Origin: Anniella stebbinsi | Lineage: Eukaryota; Chordata; Lepidosauria; Squamata; Anniellidae | Direction of reading: 5' to 3' | Length of the DNA: 64,000 bases | NCBI GenBank assembly: GCA_029215795.1 | Contig: JARDYH010000005.1 | Location: 13,424,001 to 13,488,000, forward strand | In this document: positions 1 to 12,551 of the stretch, piece by piece | Numbering within the stretch: the stretch's first letter is position 1 | Layout of the letters: the number at the start of each line of letters is the position of its first letter | Notes under the pieces: model-generated | What the model saw: only the letters and a program-made list of their open reading frames with translations | Database searches by the model: none | What the model was told of the DNA's origin: nothing | Translations under genes and position numbers: made by a program

Positions 1-1217
1 TAAGAGAATAACTCAACATGCAGCCACATGCAGCCCGGTTTCTGATAAATTGCCAAAATGCATTTGTCACAGAGTTTGGAGTCATGCTGATGTATTGTGC
101 AAAGCGAAGGAAAATGGTATACCTTGGTCATTGATGGCAGATAATGGATGCTAATGGACAAATGACTGTTCCAAGCACCAGGAATGCAAGTCATACCCAC
201 CTGCCAAAGGGAACGCTGAAACCAATTTTAGCTTGTTCTGGCAGAATCGCTAAGAGATCTCTGGAAGGAAAGCAAGCTAGACACCAACTTCCAGGAAAGT
301 TTATGCTGCTTTGGGGCTAACTCTGCCTGTCTGTGTGCTTGCTTCTGTGTCCCAAAGCCAGGTGATCCACTTCCAGGAGAACATGTTCTTCCCAACCCTT
401 TATTTTAATGATTACTCACACATCTGAATGAACACATTGCTCGGTCCCTCATCACTCAATGATCCACAGCTAAGAGTGTGAACTGCCTCTATTGCCTGTG
501 ATTTTGTCCGAGGTGTTGTGTGAAAACTCTATAGTATTTGATCTATGATGGCTAGTTCATATTCACAGCTCATCACTTCATGAGCATGCACATGTGAACC
601 CTGAGAGCGTAAAGAGCAAAACACATCTGCTAAAGATACGTATTTCCTATGCTCTAGCAGCTATGCCACACTGGCTTCCTGACCTCTGATCTGACCCAAC
701 TCTGCCCCCAGACACTGCCTGTGAGAACCAGCATTTTTTAAAAAATCCCAGAGCAGGTAGCCTTATGTTTTGGTATATTTGGAAATCTGGAGGTGAGCAG
801 CAGGGCCTTTCCTGTAAAGGCCCTCGAATTCTGAAATACCTACAGAGCCCTGTCTGTTGCCTTATGTGGCTAGCTTTTAGAAGCCACTGCAAGATTTTTG
901 TTTAGACAGACCTTCAGACACATTTTGCAGTTGTATATTTTAATCTCTGAATTATTTTTAGATGAGCTATTATTGCAGTTGTTTTTACAGAGGCATATAA
1001 ATACATAAAAGGAATGGTAGTGAACACCAAAACATGGTTCAGCTTCATATATTCCTAATCTATGGCATATATTTTTAATATCTTACATGGTGCAAGATTT
1101 TCCTTTTTATTTAAAAATAACAACCACAAGAATTGAACATATTTCTAAGGCCCTTTTTGGTGTTAGCACCAAAATTAGTCAGCAGAACATTAGCTACAGT
1201 CCACAAAATCTCCACTG
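1..1217. other. No gene seen
   Basis: AT-rich, no recognised repeat, no coding signal. Short frames here have no domain and no plausible splice context. Confidence 0.5.
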
Positions 1218-1219
1218 TG

Positions 1220-1220
<1 letters not shown>

Positions 1221-1250
<30 letters not shown>

Positions 1251-1255
1251 TGTGT
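1221..1255. repeat. (TG)n microsatellite
   Basis: TG units with one TA interruption. Confidence 0.9.
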
Positions 1256-2096
1256 AAAAACAAAGAAATGTGATGCTTAATGTGATGCTGAAGCCACACT
1301 TAAAAACACATTAAGGACCTAAATCTTCTAACCATCAACTCCCCAACTTTGAGGATGGCCATCTTCCCACACCCCGCAACCAATGGACAATATCCCTGTA
1401 CTTTTAATAGTTGTCTAGAAGAAGGGTGGGTACAAGGCTAAGTGCAATGATTTGCAGTGGATCACAAGAGTTTCCAGATTTCCAATTGCTTAGCAATAGC
1501 TGCAACACACTAACTTTTGCCGCTGAAATTATGCGGCTGAAATGAAGAAAGCTTGGAGTAACCAAGAATGGAACTTTTGTGCTAAGTTCTGTTCAGCTCT
1601 GATACTAAAAACAAATTCCTAGAATGTGCTCAGGGGTACCCTGTTTTTTTAAAAAAATTCTTAGCATTTGTCTTTTGTACTTGGTTCTAGTTGGTGGATC
1701 TTAAGGTTCTAATAAAAACAAGGCAGCTCATCTGACGTCTGCCTGCCCCTGGTCTAGAAGAGACGGAGCAGCTCTGCTGTAGCAACCTGATTCATGCCTT
1801 TCTGATAAGTTGCAACTTCTCTCTCTCTCTCTGTCTCTCTTCCATACAGCTATGACGATACGTGACCCTGACCTCTTTGATGTGCACCTCTCTGTTCTGA
1901 TTCTGTTTGCAATATGTACAAAGCACCTCATTTGCATGCCAAGCGAGTGCTCCATAGCTGGACAGCCTTTATTGCCAGATGCCGCCAGCTTCAGCATAGG
2001 GCCTGGCTGCTCATGTGAGGTGCTTCTTGGTTTGTGAGGCAAAGTATGCTCCTGGCCTCTGGACCACAGCTTATAGAATAAGATAGGCAACCTGGT

Positions 2097-2192
2097 TGCT
2101 TCCCAGATGTTTTGGGCTACAACTCCCATAACCCCTGGGCCTGATGCTGGCCAAGACTGATAGGAGTAATAGCCTAAAACATCTGGAGGGCA
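2097..2192. mobile_element. Small palindromic MITE, short copies
   Basis: CTTCCCAGATGTTTTGGGCT...AACTCCCATAACCCC and CTAAAACATCTGGAGGGCAA are its arms. Similar short or half copies lie at 3511-3600, 15340-15420, 34860-34930, 35665-35700 and 54397-54470. Confidence 0.6.
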
Positions 2193-2286
2193 ACATCTGG
2201 AGGTTACGTACCTGCCCCCCCCCCCACTCACACAATGGCCCTGTTAAAGCCGTGGTTTAAGGTGTCTTCTGAACAGGGCCAATGAC

Positions 2287-2633
2287 TGGGTTCACACAAC
2301 ATGCTAACCCACACTCAGTGGTTGAGTGTGAGTTGTTGTTATTGAACCATGGGTTACCATGTCACCTGAACACAGCGTAATTTCCACAGGCTACTTGTTA
2401 ACAACGCAGTGTGGTCAATTTTTCTCAAACCAGCCACCTTGAGAACCCATGGTTTGTTACTGGGTTGTTCAGGGTGGCAACACTGCATGGTTAAAAAACC
2501 ATGCAGTGGAAAACATACTGAGTTGTGACAACATGATGAATAATGCAGCCTGTGCTAAAGTGCTGAATTCAGATGGTTCAACAACAACCCACATTCAACC
2601 ACTGAGTGCGGGTTAGCATGTTGTGTGAACCCA
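2287..2633. mobile_element. TIR element, TGGGTTCACACAACATG family
   Basis: TGGGTTCACACAACATGCTA and its exact complement close the element. The arms extend about 60 bases (CACTCAGTGGTTGAGTG and ATTGAACCATG). There is no coding capacity. Confidence 0.65.
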
Positions 2634-3107
2634 GCCACTATCTTTCTTCTTAAGAAATGCAGATGATTTGGGTCTCAGTACCCCCTACCATCAGCTCTGC
2701 CTTCAGTACGTCAACCCCTTACTATGGTTATTATCATTTTATTAAGCAGGGGAAAGGTATACTAAATGGTCTGAATCATTTGAAAATGCATGAGTCCCAG
2801 TCATGTCTACTCACCAACTGGAAGCTCCTTAGGTCCAGATTCCCATCAGGTCCTCATAAAAAGGTGGTGATGTCATCTCTCTGAAATCACCTCTAGCCAA
2901 CCTCAGTGCTGTCCTGCATCCCACAGGTATCAGAGCTGATGATGTTTCTATAAATGGCAGAATGGCATCACCCAGCCAATATTCCTGTCATAGCTAAATC
3001 ACTGACCCAAATCTCACAAAAAGAGCTGAGAACAGACCTGGGAGCCCCATTTCCCAACCTCTGAGCCCCTGACTCTCATCACATCACTTCATGACAGAAC
3101 CCTCTCA

Positions 3108-3464
3108 GGCCTCCTCCACACGAGACGTTTAATGAGCCTTGAAGGCTCATTTAAAAATTTACCTCCACAAGCACGGAGCGCAAAACGGGCGTACAGGCGC
3201 GTTATCTCCCCGATAATGCGCATTTTCGAACGCGCGTTAAATAGTGACTTTTATTTTGCTCCGGCCGTTAAAGCGCATTTTCGCGGTGTGAACAAGCGAT
3301 TACGCGCATTAACTGCTTGTAAAGCGCTTTTTGGACATGAATTAATGCGCTTCGCCGCCTCTCGCCGCCTCCGGTGCAGAGGGATTAGGAGTAAAAGCGC
3401 CTCCACGATAATGCGCATAATCGCGGAACCGGGCGCAAAAGCGCATCCTTGTGGAGGGGGCCTC
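3108..3464 (+). mobile_element. CpG-rich TIR element with repeated ATGCGC words
   Basis: Ends GGCCTCCTCCACACG and TTGTGGAGGGGGCC are inverted, with TCA on each side. The interior is full of GATAATGCGCAT, AAAGCGCATT and CGCGCATTAA words and is far richer in CpG than its surroundings. The open frame through it is probably a by-product. A homologous copy lies in the opposite orientation at 23302-23652. Confidence 0.6.
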
Positions 3465-4499
3465 AGAGATAGGTGAAGCTGCACTCCTATCCACCAAGGG
3501 GGAGCATATGGCCTTCCAGATGTTGTTGGACTGCAACTCCCATCAGCCCTAGTCAGCATAGACAATAGTGGGGGATAATGGGAGTTGCAATCCAACAACC
3601 ACCCATTATATACACTCACCGGTGAGTAAGCCCCATTGAACATAATGGGACTTAGACTGAATAGACTTAGAAAGGATGGGAACATCAGGCTCTTCAGCAC
3701 CCAGTCTCTTTATCAAATATACTGAATGCTAGTTAACATGGAGGGTTGTGGTGCGGTTTGTGTGGTGCTAAAGAACCCAGGAGTTCTGGCCTCATCCTCC
3801 TGCGCAGACACCCAACCATCCATCCAACAAGGGTCTCATCTAGTTCTGTTTCAGAGAACAACAATGGCCTATTATTTCAACACACATAATCTTTCCAACA
3901 GCCCTGTAAGGCAGACCAGTATCACTATCCCCATCTTGCAGGATTATACCGGAGAGAGGGGAGTGTATTGAGGCAATGGCAGGTTGCCTAAAGTCACCTG
4001 GTGGAACTTGGAGGGGGGGGGGGAGTCCCTGGCTTGCAGCCCCACTCAGCCAGATTAACTTCGAAGTCTCATTACATCCAGTAGGGTTTACTCCCAAATT
4101 AGTGTGCCTAGGATGGGAACCTTTGCTACTCAGCTACTAGAAAAACTCTCAGAGAATGAGCCTGCACGCCCCCCCCCCCCACAGACTATCCCTATTCCCT
4201 ACGGCTTTCTTAAGAAGCCCCCATCGTTCTCTACACACATTGCACATCCTTTCTTTCCATTAGTTCCCCAAGTCTAACAGACCCATTTCCCAGCCATAGA
4301 GAAAACCCGGAGCCCCCTAAGAGAAAGGATGTATAATTCACCAGCTCCAGTTAGGAACTGCAACACACCCCTTCCCAGAGCAAAAAAAAAGGGTGGGGGA
4401 GTCGAAGGTTGAAGTCACACTCTTAATATCATCCCAACAGCATTCTCCCCCCGCTACCCCTCCTCCATACATCATGACATCATCCCGGTCCCTTGCCCA

Positions 4500-4725
4500 C
4501 CCCACGGAGTGGTGATCTCCATCTGGGCGGCCCCTCGTCTCCCCATTGGCCAGGAAGAGCTGTCTGTCATTCCCTGAAGTAGGCGGCCCCCACACTGCTC
4601 TCCCTACAACCCCCCCCCCTTCCCCAGAATCTGGGACTTCAGAACGTGACAGCTGGCAGCAGGAGTTGGGTACCGACCCCAGCGAGAGAAAGCAAACCTC
4701 AGCTCAGCCATAGGCAAAGCAGCGG
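4500..4725 (+). promoter_or_regulatory. Candidate promoter and noncoding first exon
   Basis: A GC-richer stretch has an inverted CCAAT box (ATTGG at about 4541-4545). About 180 bases downstream is a strong 5' splice site, CGG|GTGAGT, with the GT at 4726. No long frame passes through. It is the best-looking plus-strand first-exon candidate upstream of the LRRN acceptor at 31283 and would imply an intron of about 26.6 kb. The link is inference only; it could belong to another transcript or be chance. Confidence 0.25.
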
Positions 4726-4731
4726 GTGAGT

Positions 4732-7190
4732 GAGCCTTGTGAGTACCACATTCCACCGCTAAAGATGCGGTTGCCGGGGGAGACGGGATGCAGGAGGCGG
4801 GTGCGGGGAGGAAAGCAGCTAAGCGGAAAGTTTCCTGGTTTCATCTCGTTCTCTGTACTGACCTAATTCCTCAGCGCCCCTCTCTTGATCCCAGTATCAT
4901 CCTTCCAGCCCATCTGGACTTCCCTTGTTCCTTTTACCCATCCCTTTGGTATATTTTATCTGCTGCACCATCCCCACCCCCCTTCCTGCCTGGTCCAAGG
5001 ATAAAACCTAGGGGGGATTTTGAGCTCCCAACCCACCTTCTCTAAGGTCCCACTCCTTGCCTATGTCTCGGAATACAACCCAGGAGTTCCAGCCTTCTTT
5101 TGCAGACCCCCTTTCTCACCCCTGAGCAATAATCTGGCACCTGGCACAAAAGGAAAGAGGTTGCGTGGGTGTTTGGGGTAATAGTTAAGCCACTCTCCTT
5201 TTACAACAAAAGGACCTACATTTACGACTGGGCAAAAGCACTGCCAGGATTTATCTTATATTGGTCCCTGAGAGGAGTCAGTACAGTCACTTGAAGTAGG
5301 GCTGGAGGCCAGTATTTCTGAGATCCAGTAGTGCCAATGAGGATGGTAGGAACCCTGGGACTAGTAAATTAGGACACCGATTCCCATCTCCTTGCAATAC
5401 CAAGACACCAGGTAGGACACTTGCTATTTTTATGGGTTACAGTTTGACTCCTCCCTTGCCCCCACCCATTTAGTAGCCATTAACACATTGCTCCCTGGTT
5501 TCATCCAAAGTGCTTTAGAATGAACTAAACAGCCCCAAAGTGCATTGAAGTGCATGGCACATCTAATGGCAGCAGTTTTACTCTGCTGCAATATATGTTT
5601 GATTGAAAGAATGGCAAGCCGGAATCCACTGCTCCCCTCACTCCCAAGCTCAAAAGCCTCTACCAAGAGCAGTAAAGAAGGAAAACCGTTCGGATGCCTT
5701 ATGGATAATTCGGTCCTCATTGCAGCACTTGGAGAGGAAGGAATTTCAATGGAGAAACACATCTGATGGCCCGGACTCAGACTTCAAGATTGTATGGACC
5801 CTTTGAGAAAAGTACAAAGTTTTGTTGGAGGAGCTGTTCTGTTTGACAGAACTCCTGGGTCCCTCACAGCTGCTGAAGGAGAATGTATGTTGGATGGCCA
5901 GTCCACTAACATAGCAGTGGGCGGAAGGTAGATCTGGATCTACTGGTAGATCTCTGGGTGATCTGTAGTAGATCAGCAAGGATTTCTGATTTGCACCAAC
6001 AAAATTACTCCCTTCTTCCCTAACCTATCCTGCTGAAAGGAAGAGAGCTGGGGGTAACCAGGAGTAGTTTTTTGTGTGGAAGGACTGAGAGTTCCATTCC
6101 ATCTTGGTACTCAAAAGAAATTCCGGGGCACAGGATTTTTAAATTCTAAGTGTCTGCATTCTAAGTTGGTGGATCTAGTAAAAAGCAAAGTAGATCCTAC
6201 AAGCTTGAAATCTGCCCACTGCTCCCCTAGGGTGTTTCCCAGACAGAAACAGAAACCATGTAGTCACTGCCTCAGCTGACCGTCCATAGCAGGCTCTGCT
6301 TCCCAGTTCCAACCTCCAATCATACCGTACACAGTTGCAAAAGAACGAAGCATTTCATTCCACATGGAGAAGGCATTGCTGAGGTCATGAAGGGCAAAGG
6401 CAGCCCTCTGCTAAAGGCCAACTCTTCACGGCAGCTGACCTTCTGGGATGTGTGCATGGAGGGGGACAGGAGGGCGGCAATCTCATCAGCTTTTCAGAGA
6501 GAGAGAGAGAGAGGGCCAGCCCTATCATTAGGCTAAGTGAAGCAGCCACCTCAGGCAGCTAATTTTGAGTGTCCTAAGAGGGAAATAAATTGTGAGGTAT
6601 TTAATTTACTGTTGTATTTTTACTGACAAGGAGGGGAATAGGTGCTTGGGGGATTTTCCATCTCAGGTGCCAAAATGTGGGCAGAGGGGGGTGCAACTGG
6701 GCCAATTTTGCCTGGCCTCCCACAAAGTAAGTGGTGCCCCGCCTCAGCCCCTGTGTGTACCACGGGCTCCTGCTCCAGCCATGAGATATAAAGGCCCGGG
6801 GTTTGGGGGGAAGGAGGAAAAAACAGTGTTTTCCCAGGATTTCTTGTGAAAATTTGAGAGGAATGGGTCCCCCCACCCTATTTTTTAAGGGGTTTTTTTT
6901 ATTGCTTTCTCCCCAAGCTTTTATATCCGGCCTTGCCACATTGCTCGCCAGAGCCCCACACATGCATGAGTTCTTCTAAGGGGAAGCGGCAAGACCCAAA
7001 AGAACTGCATCTGCCCCAGGCCCCATAAACCCTCTGGGTGCCCCTGTGGGAAGAGACACCATTTTCTACTCTGCCTCGGGCAGCAAATGTCTCGAACCAG
7101 CCCTGGAGCCAGCCATGCTCTCTCTTGAGCAGACCAAAATAATTAGGGACTCACTGGATAAACAAGACAGGGACAGAGAGAACAACAAGT
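4732..7190. other. No gene seen
   Basis: It has a short (GA)n at about 6498 and otherwise unassigned DNA; 6540-7100 looks like diverged repeat material. Frames here overlap on both strands without any recognisable protein. Confidence 0.45.
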
Positions 7191-7197
7191 TAAAGCT

Positions 7198-7316
7198 GGG
7201 ATGAGCAACTTATGGCCTTTCAGATGTTTTAGCCAACAACTCCCATCAGCCCTAGCCAGCATATGGTGAAGGATGATGGGAGGGAGTTGCAGTCCAGACT
7301 TGCCCATCCCTGAGTT
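7198..7316. mobile_element. Small palindromic MITE (CAACTCCCATCAGCCC family)
   Basis: GGGATGAGCAACTTATGGCC...AACAACTCCCATCAGCCC, then GATGATGGGAGGGAGTTGCA...TTGCCCATCCCTG, folds back on itself. The family is the most frequent repeat in the window. Confidence 0.65.
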
Positions 7317-8233
7317 AAATGAAACCATCTGTGATTGATTCTTCTGAGCATTCTCCCTTTGTCCTCTGTATTGGTTTTGTTTAATATAGTCATTCAATAA
7401 TGTCCCACGGATTTGTCACTAAAGTTTCCAATACCCCCCCCCCCATGTTCCTCCCCCTCTGATGTGACAAGAGTTCCCTTATGAATAATTTTCTGAATTA
7501 GAAGCCCAACACTCCATGAATCAGTCAGAAAGGGTACCGGAGAACAGGAGTCTCGAAATTAAGAACAAGGAAGAAAAAGTTGAAGGAACCAGGAAGCTTC
7601 CATGTCCAAGGGACGAGGGATGCTTGTGTGCAGGAGAGATCAACCCTGTGAAATTTGCAGAAGGGGGGGATCCCTGAGGCCACCTAGGGATCAGCAGTGG
7701 GGAATATACTTGGGTACCAAATACAGAACAAAATAACTTCCCTGCTGCGAAAATCTGTCCTCCTTGCTGGAGGCAGGCACACTGGATAAACATCCACCCA
7801 GAAGGTTTCGGATGAAATTATCTTGACTCAATGCAGAGTGGCAAATCTCTCAAGGTGCCCTCCAATGCCATAGTTTTATGGTTATCACTGCTATTTGTCC
7901 CTGAAACCAATAGAATATAATTCTCCATTTATTGTTTTAATGCATTGATTTCCCCCACCCTCATTGCACAAAGCAGCAGATGGTTTCCCTCAAATGTTTG
8001 CTTTCTGGACTGTACTATTTTAATCTATTTACTATAATACTTTTTATTTGCATTTCAAATCTGAGGGCTCAAGACGATATAAAACAGTAAAAACTCAACC
8101 AACGATTTTTTTAAAAAAAAAAAAATCCACAGCCAATCGGAACTAAAAGACCAACCAGTCCAGCAAATGCCTGAAAAAAATAAGAATCTAAAGGCACGAG
8201 GCAGTTTATCCTCCATGAATATACCATATAAGC

Positions 8234-8280
<47 letters not shown>

Positions 8281-8281
8281 G
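8234..8281. repeat. (GATA)n microsatellite
   Basis: About 12 perfect GATA/AGAT units. GATA arrays are common in squamate genomes. Confidence 0.95.
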
Positions 8282-8760
8282 TAAACATTATAATGGGCTT
8301 ATTTTTTCTCCCTCCTCACAATTAATTTAACATTCATATTTGCCTGAAGCCAAGAGAGCATGCAGCTTTTTCAAAATGCATCCCTCACAGGTTGAGAAGC
8401 AAACAGAGTCTCCACTTAAGGTAACTGAAGACTGATACCAGTAGGAGTCACCAACACAGCAGCTATTGCTGAGGGGGTCTCCAAACCAGCATCAGGCCGG
8501 CTTTCCTATGAAGTCACGAAAAGCCCTTGTTCCAGACGACAGTCTCTGTTGAGAATATGGTTTTCCTCTCTCCAATCTCTAAATTCCTCTCTCCAATGTC
8601 TGAACAGTAGGGGCGGCGGGGACCTAAACTAAACTAGTCTAAACTAAATCCAGCACAAAAGGGGAGTTTGTGTGATGCAATGGTACTGGAATTAGACCCC
8701 CCTGAGCTGTGCCAGTCGCTGCCCAAATGGTGGGTTTTGAAGTCCCCCTCCCCAAAGGAG

Positions 8761-9370
8761 TAGCCCACTTTGCTACTTCCTGAACCACCTTTTGCACGTT
8801 ATAAAGAACTTCCCTTTTAAGGATGGCTTTGGATTAAGTATTTTAATCCTTTTGCAAGTTGTTTTAATTATTTTATCACAGGGTGGGGAACCTCCAGCCC
8901 ACGGGCCCTAACCCGGCCCATGGTGGCTCCTCATCTGGCCTGCGGAGGCTTGAGTTCTGTCTGCAGGCTCTGCCCCTTCTGCTCCCCAAGCTCCACTTCC
9001 TCTCTAACTTCTGGAAGCTATCTGTGAGCAAAGATAAAGCAGAAATTCACTTGTGTGCCACTCCCCTTCCCAACTGGGGGAAGCCCACATGTAGTGAATC
9101 CAGTTTCTCAGAAGAAGAGGCAGGTAGATGATCCACCCAGCATATCAGCTGGGGACCAAATGATGTCATTCAGCCCACAGAGATGTGGGGGATGGACATC
9201 CAGCCCCCCCAATACAGTTCCCCTCCCATGTTTTATCTTGATTTAATGTCAGTTGCTTTTAATTTTTGTAGACTTTTTTTTACAGTATTCTTCTCATAGT
9301 TTGATTGTTTTAACTGAATGTTGTTAGCCACTTTGAATTCTTTTGAGGAGCAGCAGAATAATTTTTAAAA
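8761..9370 (+). mobile_element. LINE/SINE-type 3' tail split by a hAT MITE
   Basis: TTTTAATTATTTTATC before the MITE and TTTTATCTTGATTTAATG after it form one tail. It ends with TTAGCCACTTTGAATTCTTT and an (ATA)n run at 9363-9387. Similar tails lie at about 30668-30712 and 39279-39333. Confidence 0.45.
8879..9230. mobile_element. hAT-type non-autonomous element (CAGGGGTGGGGAAC family)
   Basis: Its ends are CAGGGTGGGGAACCTCCAG and a degenerate GTTCCCCTCCCATG. It is flanked by TTTTATCA (8871-8878) and TTTTATCT (9231-9238), a 7-of-8 match expected of an old 8-bp hAT target duplication. A second copy is at 59298-59595. No transposase frame is present. Confidence 0.6.
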
Positions 9371-9609
9371 ATAATAATAATAATAATTTAGTCAGAGAGG
9401 GAAAGAAAAGACATCCTGTACATGTTCATATACTATCTTCTTTATTACTACTTCACCTACAAATATTCTACGAATCACATTCTTGTCATCAGTTCCATAT
9501 GCTTCAAATATCCTTATTTATTTATTTATTTATTCATTCAATTATTTAAATCAATTTTGCCCTGCTCAACAAAAAAAAGCTCACATAGCGGCTCAGATAT
9601 AATCAATTA

Positions 9610-9915
9610 TAATGTGACCATATAGAAAGGAGTACAGGGCTCCTGTATCTTTAACTGTTGCGTAGAAAAGGGAATTTCAGCAGGTGCAGCACCTGATGAA
9701 ATTCCCTCTTCATTACAACAGTTAAAGCTACAGGTGCCCTGCCTAGTATGACCAGATACAAAAGAGGACAGGGCTCCTTTAGCTTTTACAGTTGTGATGA
9801 AGAGGGAATTTCACCAGGTGCTGCATGCATACAAGTAACACCTGCTAAAATTCCCTTTTCTATGCAACTGTTAAAGATACAGGAGCCCTATCCTCCTTTT
9901 CATATGGTCACCCTC
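9610..9915. mobile_element. hAT MITE, older inverted-dimer copy
   Basis: It has TIR-like GTGACCATATAGAAAGGA and the matching TTTTCATATGGTCACCCT end. Both arms carry ACAGTTAAAG and GAATTTCACCAGGTGC blocks, and an internal GACCAGATACAAAAGAGGAC sits in the spacer. It is more diverged than the other dimers and no duplication is seen. Confidence 0.65.
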
Positions 9916-10439
9916 GTCAGTGACAAACAAGCCAGTCCTTGTTTACAATCTAAAAGACATGGCACAAAAGGAAAAAAGGATGAGGAGGGAAGAGGAAATA
10001 AGGAAATTCAGACACCAATTCTAAAAGCTAAATAATAGTTCTTACCATGACCAGCTGGAAACAGGGACAGTCCACATTTTCTGGTCCTTGTAAATCACTG
10101 TCCTTATTTTTGCCTTTTGGAGGATGCATTTTAAAAATGCCACTAATGTAGGACGCTAGAGTGTTCAGCTCTTTCTCCAGGGTCTGTACAAATGAAATCT
10201 TTGAGCTGAAATAGCTGTCTTTCTACTGCATATGTGTATAGCTGCATGCGCATAAAACCACTCTGCAGCACACAGCCGACTATTTTCACACAGTGCAGCT
10301 GCCAAGGTCTATTTTGAACTGTTGATAAATTATTATATGGTGACAATCATGTTATATAGTGACTATCATGTTAATCAGGAACAATGTGTTATAATCGTGG
10401 GAAGAGTGTTACAAGCGTGTCCTTATATTCAGCTGAGAA

Positions 10440-11116
10440 ATAATAATAATTATTGATTTTATTTATATCCCACCCTTCCTCACAAAAAGCCAACAACCTA
10501 CATAAAACACAGTGTAACAAATAAACAACACTTAAATCATAACTCTACAATCACAAACGTAAAAAATACAATAAAATCATCAACGTAATCAATCAGAAAG
10601 AACAAGCAAAGCATTTCCCTATACCCCCAAAGCCTGCACAAATAAATAGGTCTTTAACTACACCTAAATTACACTAGGGTGGGGGACAGCCAAATCTCTA
10701 CTGGAAGGAAGTTCCACAGCCAGGGTACCACCACTGTAAAGGCCCTGCCACGTGTGGTAGCTGCACAGGCCACACTCCCAAGGGTACCACAAGCAAAACC
10801 TCCCCATCTGCTCTTAAATCCCAGGATGGTCAGTATGGGGGAAGGTAGTCCTTTAAGTGTCCTGAGCCATTTAGGGCATTGTACTGACACCTTGAATTGG
10901 GCCCAGTGGCTCATTGGCAGCCAGGGAAGGAATTTCAAAACTGGTGTGGTATGATATGTCAACACATGAGTAGCAGCATTCTGGACCAGCTGGACCTCCT
11001 GCACCATCTTTAAAGGAAGACCCATGTAGAGAGCATTGCAATAATCCAATCAGGAAGTTACCAGAAGCAGGGACCAGATTATGGAGGGTTTGAAGTCCCA
11101 GGGTAGCTAAATCTTG
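10440..11116 (-). mobile_element. L2/CR1-superfamily LINE fragment
   Basis: The minus strand has MDYCNALYMGLPLKMVQEVQ then LVQNAATHVL, the reverse-transcriptase-proximal C-terminal block of Jockey-type LINEs, followed by decayed sequence to a 3' tail (TTTATATCCCACCC on the plus strand near 10460). It is frameshifted and truncated. Confidence 0.75.
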
Positions 11117-12208
11117 GTTTAGGATTAGGTCTATCAGCTGCTCTCTTGCAGAGTTTATCTGTCCTGATAAAAGAGAGAAAGGCAGCTGTCTTCTACTGCC
11201 CGCGGCCATGTACATATGTCCGTTATCTGGTAGTGCACAAATACTAGAAAATCAGTAGATGGAACTGCCTGGATGCCCTCACTTACCTGGGTGTGGTGGC
11301 ACGAGGGACATGAATGGCCGGCTCAAGGTCAGCGGTGCCATCAAGGTAGGACTTTGGGGGCAGAGGTCTGGGCCCTACTCAGCAGAATGATCAGGGGGGC
11401 AAACCCAGAAGAGCTGGCTTCACACATTTGAAGTAAGTTTAAAAAAAACCTCACATTACCATGTAAAGAGTTTCCCATAAGACCATTAAGTCCAGAAGCT
11501 AAAATTACCTACCGATACCACTGCTGAAGGGGTTTTGTCACCTCAGGCATGCTGCACTGTCTGTTGACACTCAATTCTAAAATTCAGGCTCCACACATGT
11601 GCTGCTAACTTCAACAGGTTTTATTAACAGGGCAGGGCTATTCATGCAGGGAGGAATCTGGGTTGTGCAAAACTGGACAGCGTGCAGTTAGTTCACTGTG
11701 CCTGAACACAACACAGTTGGGTGAGGAAAGGGAGCCCCCCCCCCCGTGCAAATGGGGAGTGTGCACTGGAACCCCCTGCAATGGCACTGAGGGTTCTGAG
11801 GCTGCACTCAGTCTATGGGGAGTTGTCATGGCGGAGGCTCTCATTATTGTGCTGCCCTAGGCAGCTGCCTAGCACATCTGTACGGTTTGGCGTAGAGGAT
11901 GCGTGGGTCTAGAAAGCTAGAACCATAAGAGCCCCTGTGAACCGAGTGGTAGAGAGGCTAGTAGTTTGGGGCAATACTGCTTTATGCAGCGACCTCAAAG
12001 GGCGACAGGCACTGTTAAGAAATACAGGGGAGCCTGGATGACGGAGGAGATGCATTTCAATCCTCAGCAAAGGATGCCCAGTGAGAAACACTAGAGACTG
12101 CTCTGCCTAGAAGTGTATCTGCTACACCGTCCTCCTACAACTGAAGGAGAAATCCCTATGAGCAGACAGTCCAAACGTTTGGGTTTCCCCTCTGCTCCTG
12201 TTTTGATC

Positions 12209-12225
12209 ACTTTATTATTATTATT

Positions 12226-12256
<31 letters not shown>

Positions 12257-12257
12257 T
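12209..12257. repeat. (TTA)n(TAA)n microsatellite and repeat tail
   Basis: TTATTATTATTATT turns into AATAATAAT, followed by TTACATTTATATACCGCCC, a tail like those ending LINE/SINE copies in the window. Confidence 0.85.
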
Positions 12258-12551
12258 TACATTTATATACCGCCCCCATAGCCGAAGCTATTCAGAACCA
12301 AGGTGAAGGGAGGGGAAAGTACAAGTCTTCCCCAGAAAAATCATGCCAGGATAGCCTTCAAATGTCATTAGATCCACATCTGCTTGTTTCCGATGTTTAT
12401 ATTAATCAATCATTCATTAAAATACTTCTATACCAGTTAGTATATTGAAATCCCTATGCAAGATCCCACCCTTCTCCGCAACGGGCCCGAGGGAGTGAGC
12501 AGCCATCGTTAAATTCACAATAAAATGGAAATCCCCAAACCATAAAACTCA

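Noticed and set aside
3132..3476. A 114-codon frame with a similar frame at 23186-23548 on the other strand
   Set aside because: The similarity is due to two copies of one CpG-rich element. The frame has no domain and differences do not favour silent sites by eye. A dN/dS test on many copies would settle it.
8234..8281. CRISPR-like array
   Set aside because: A simple GATA microsatellite without spacers; no CRISPR-type structure occurs in the window.
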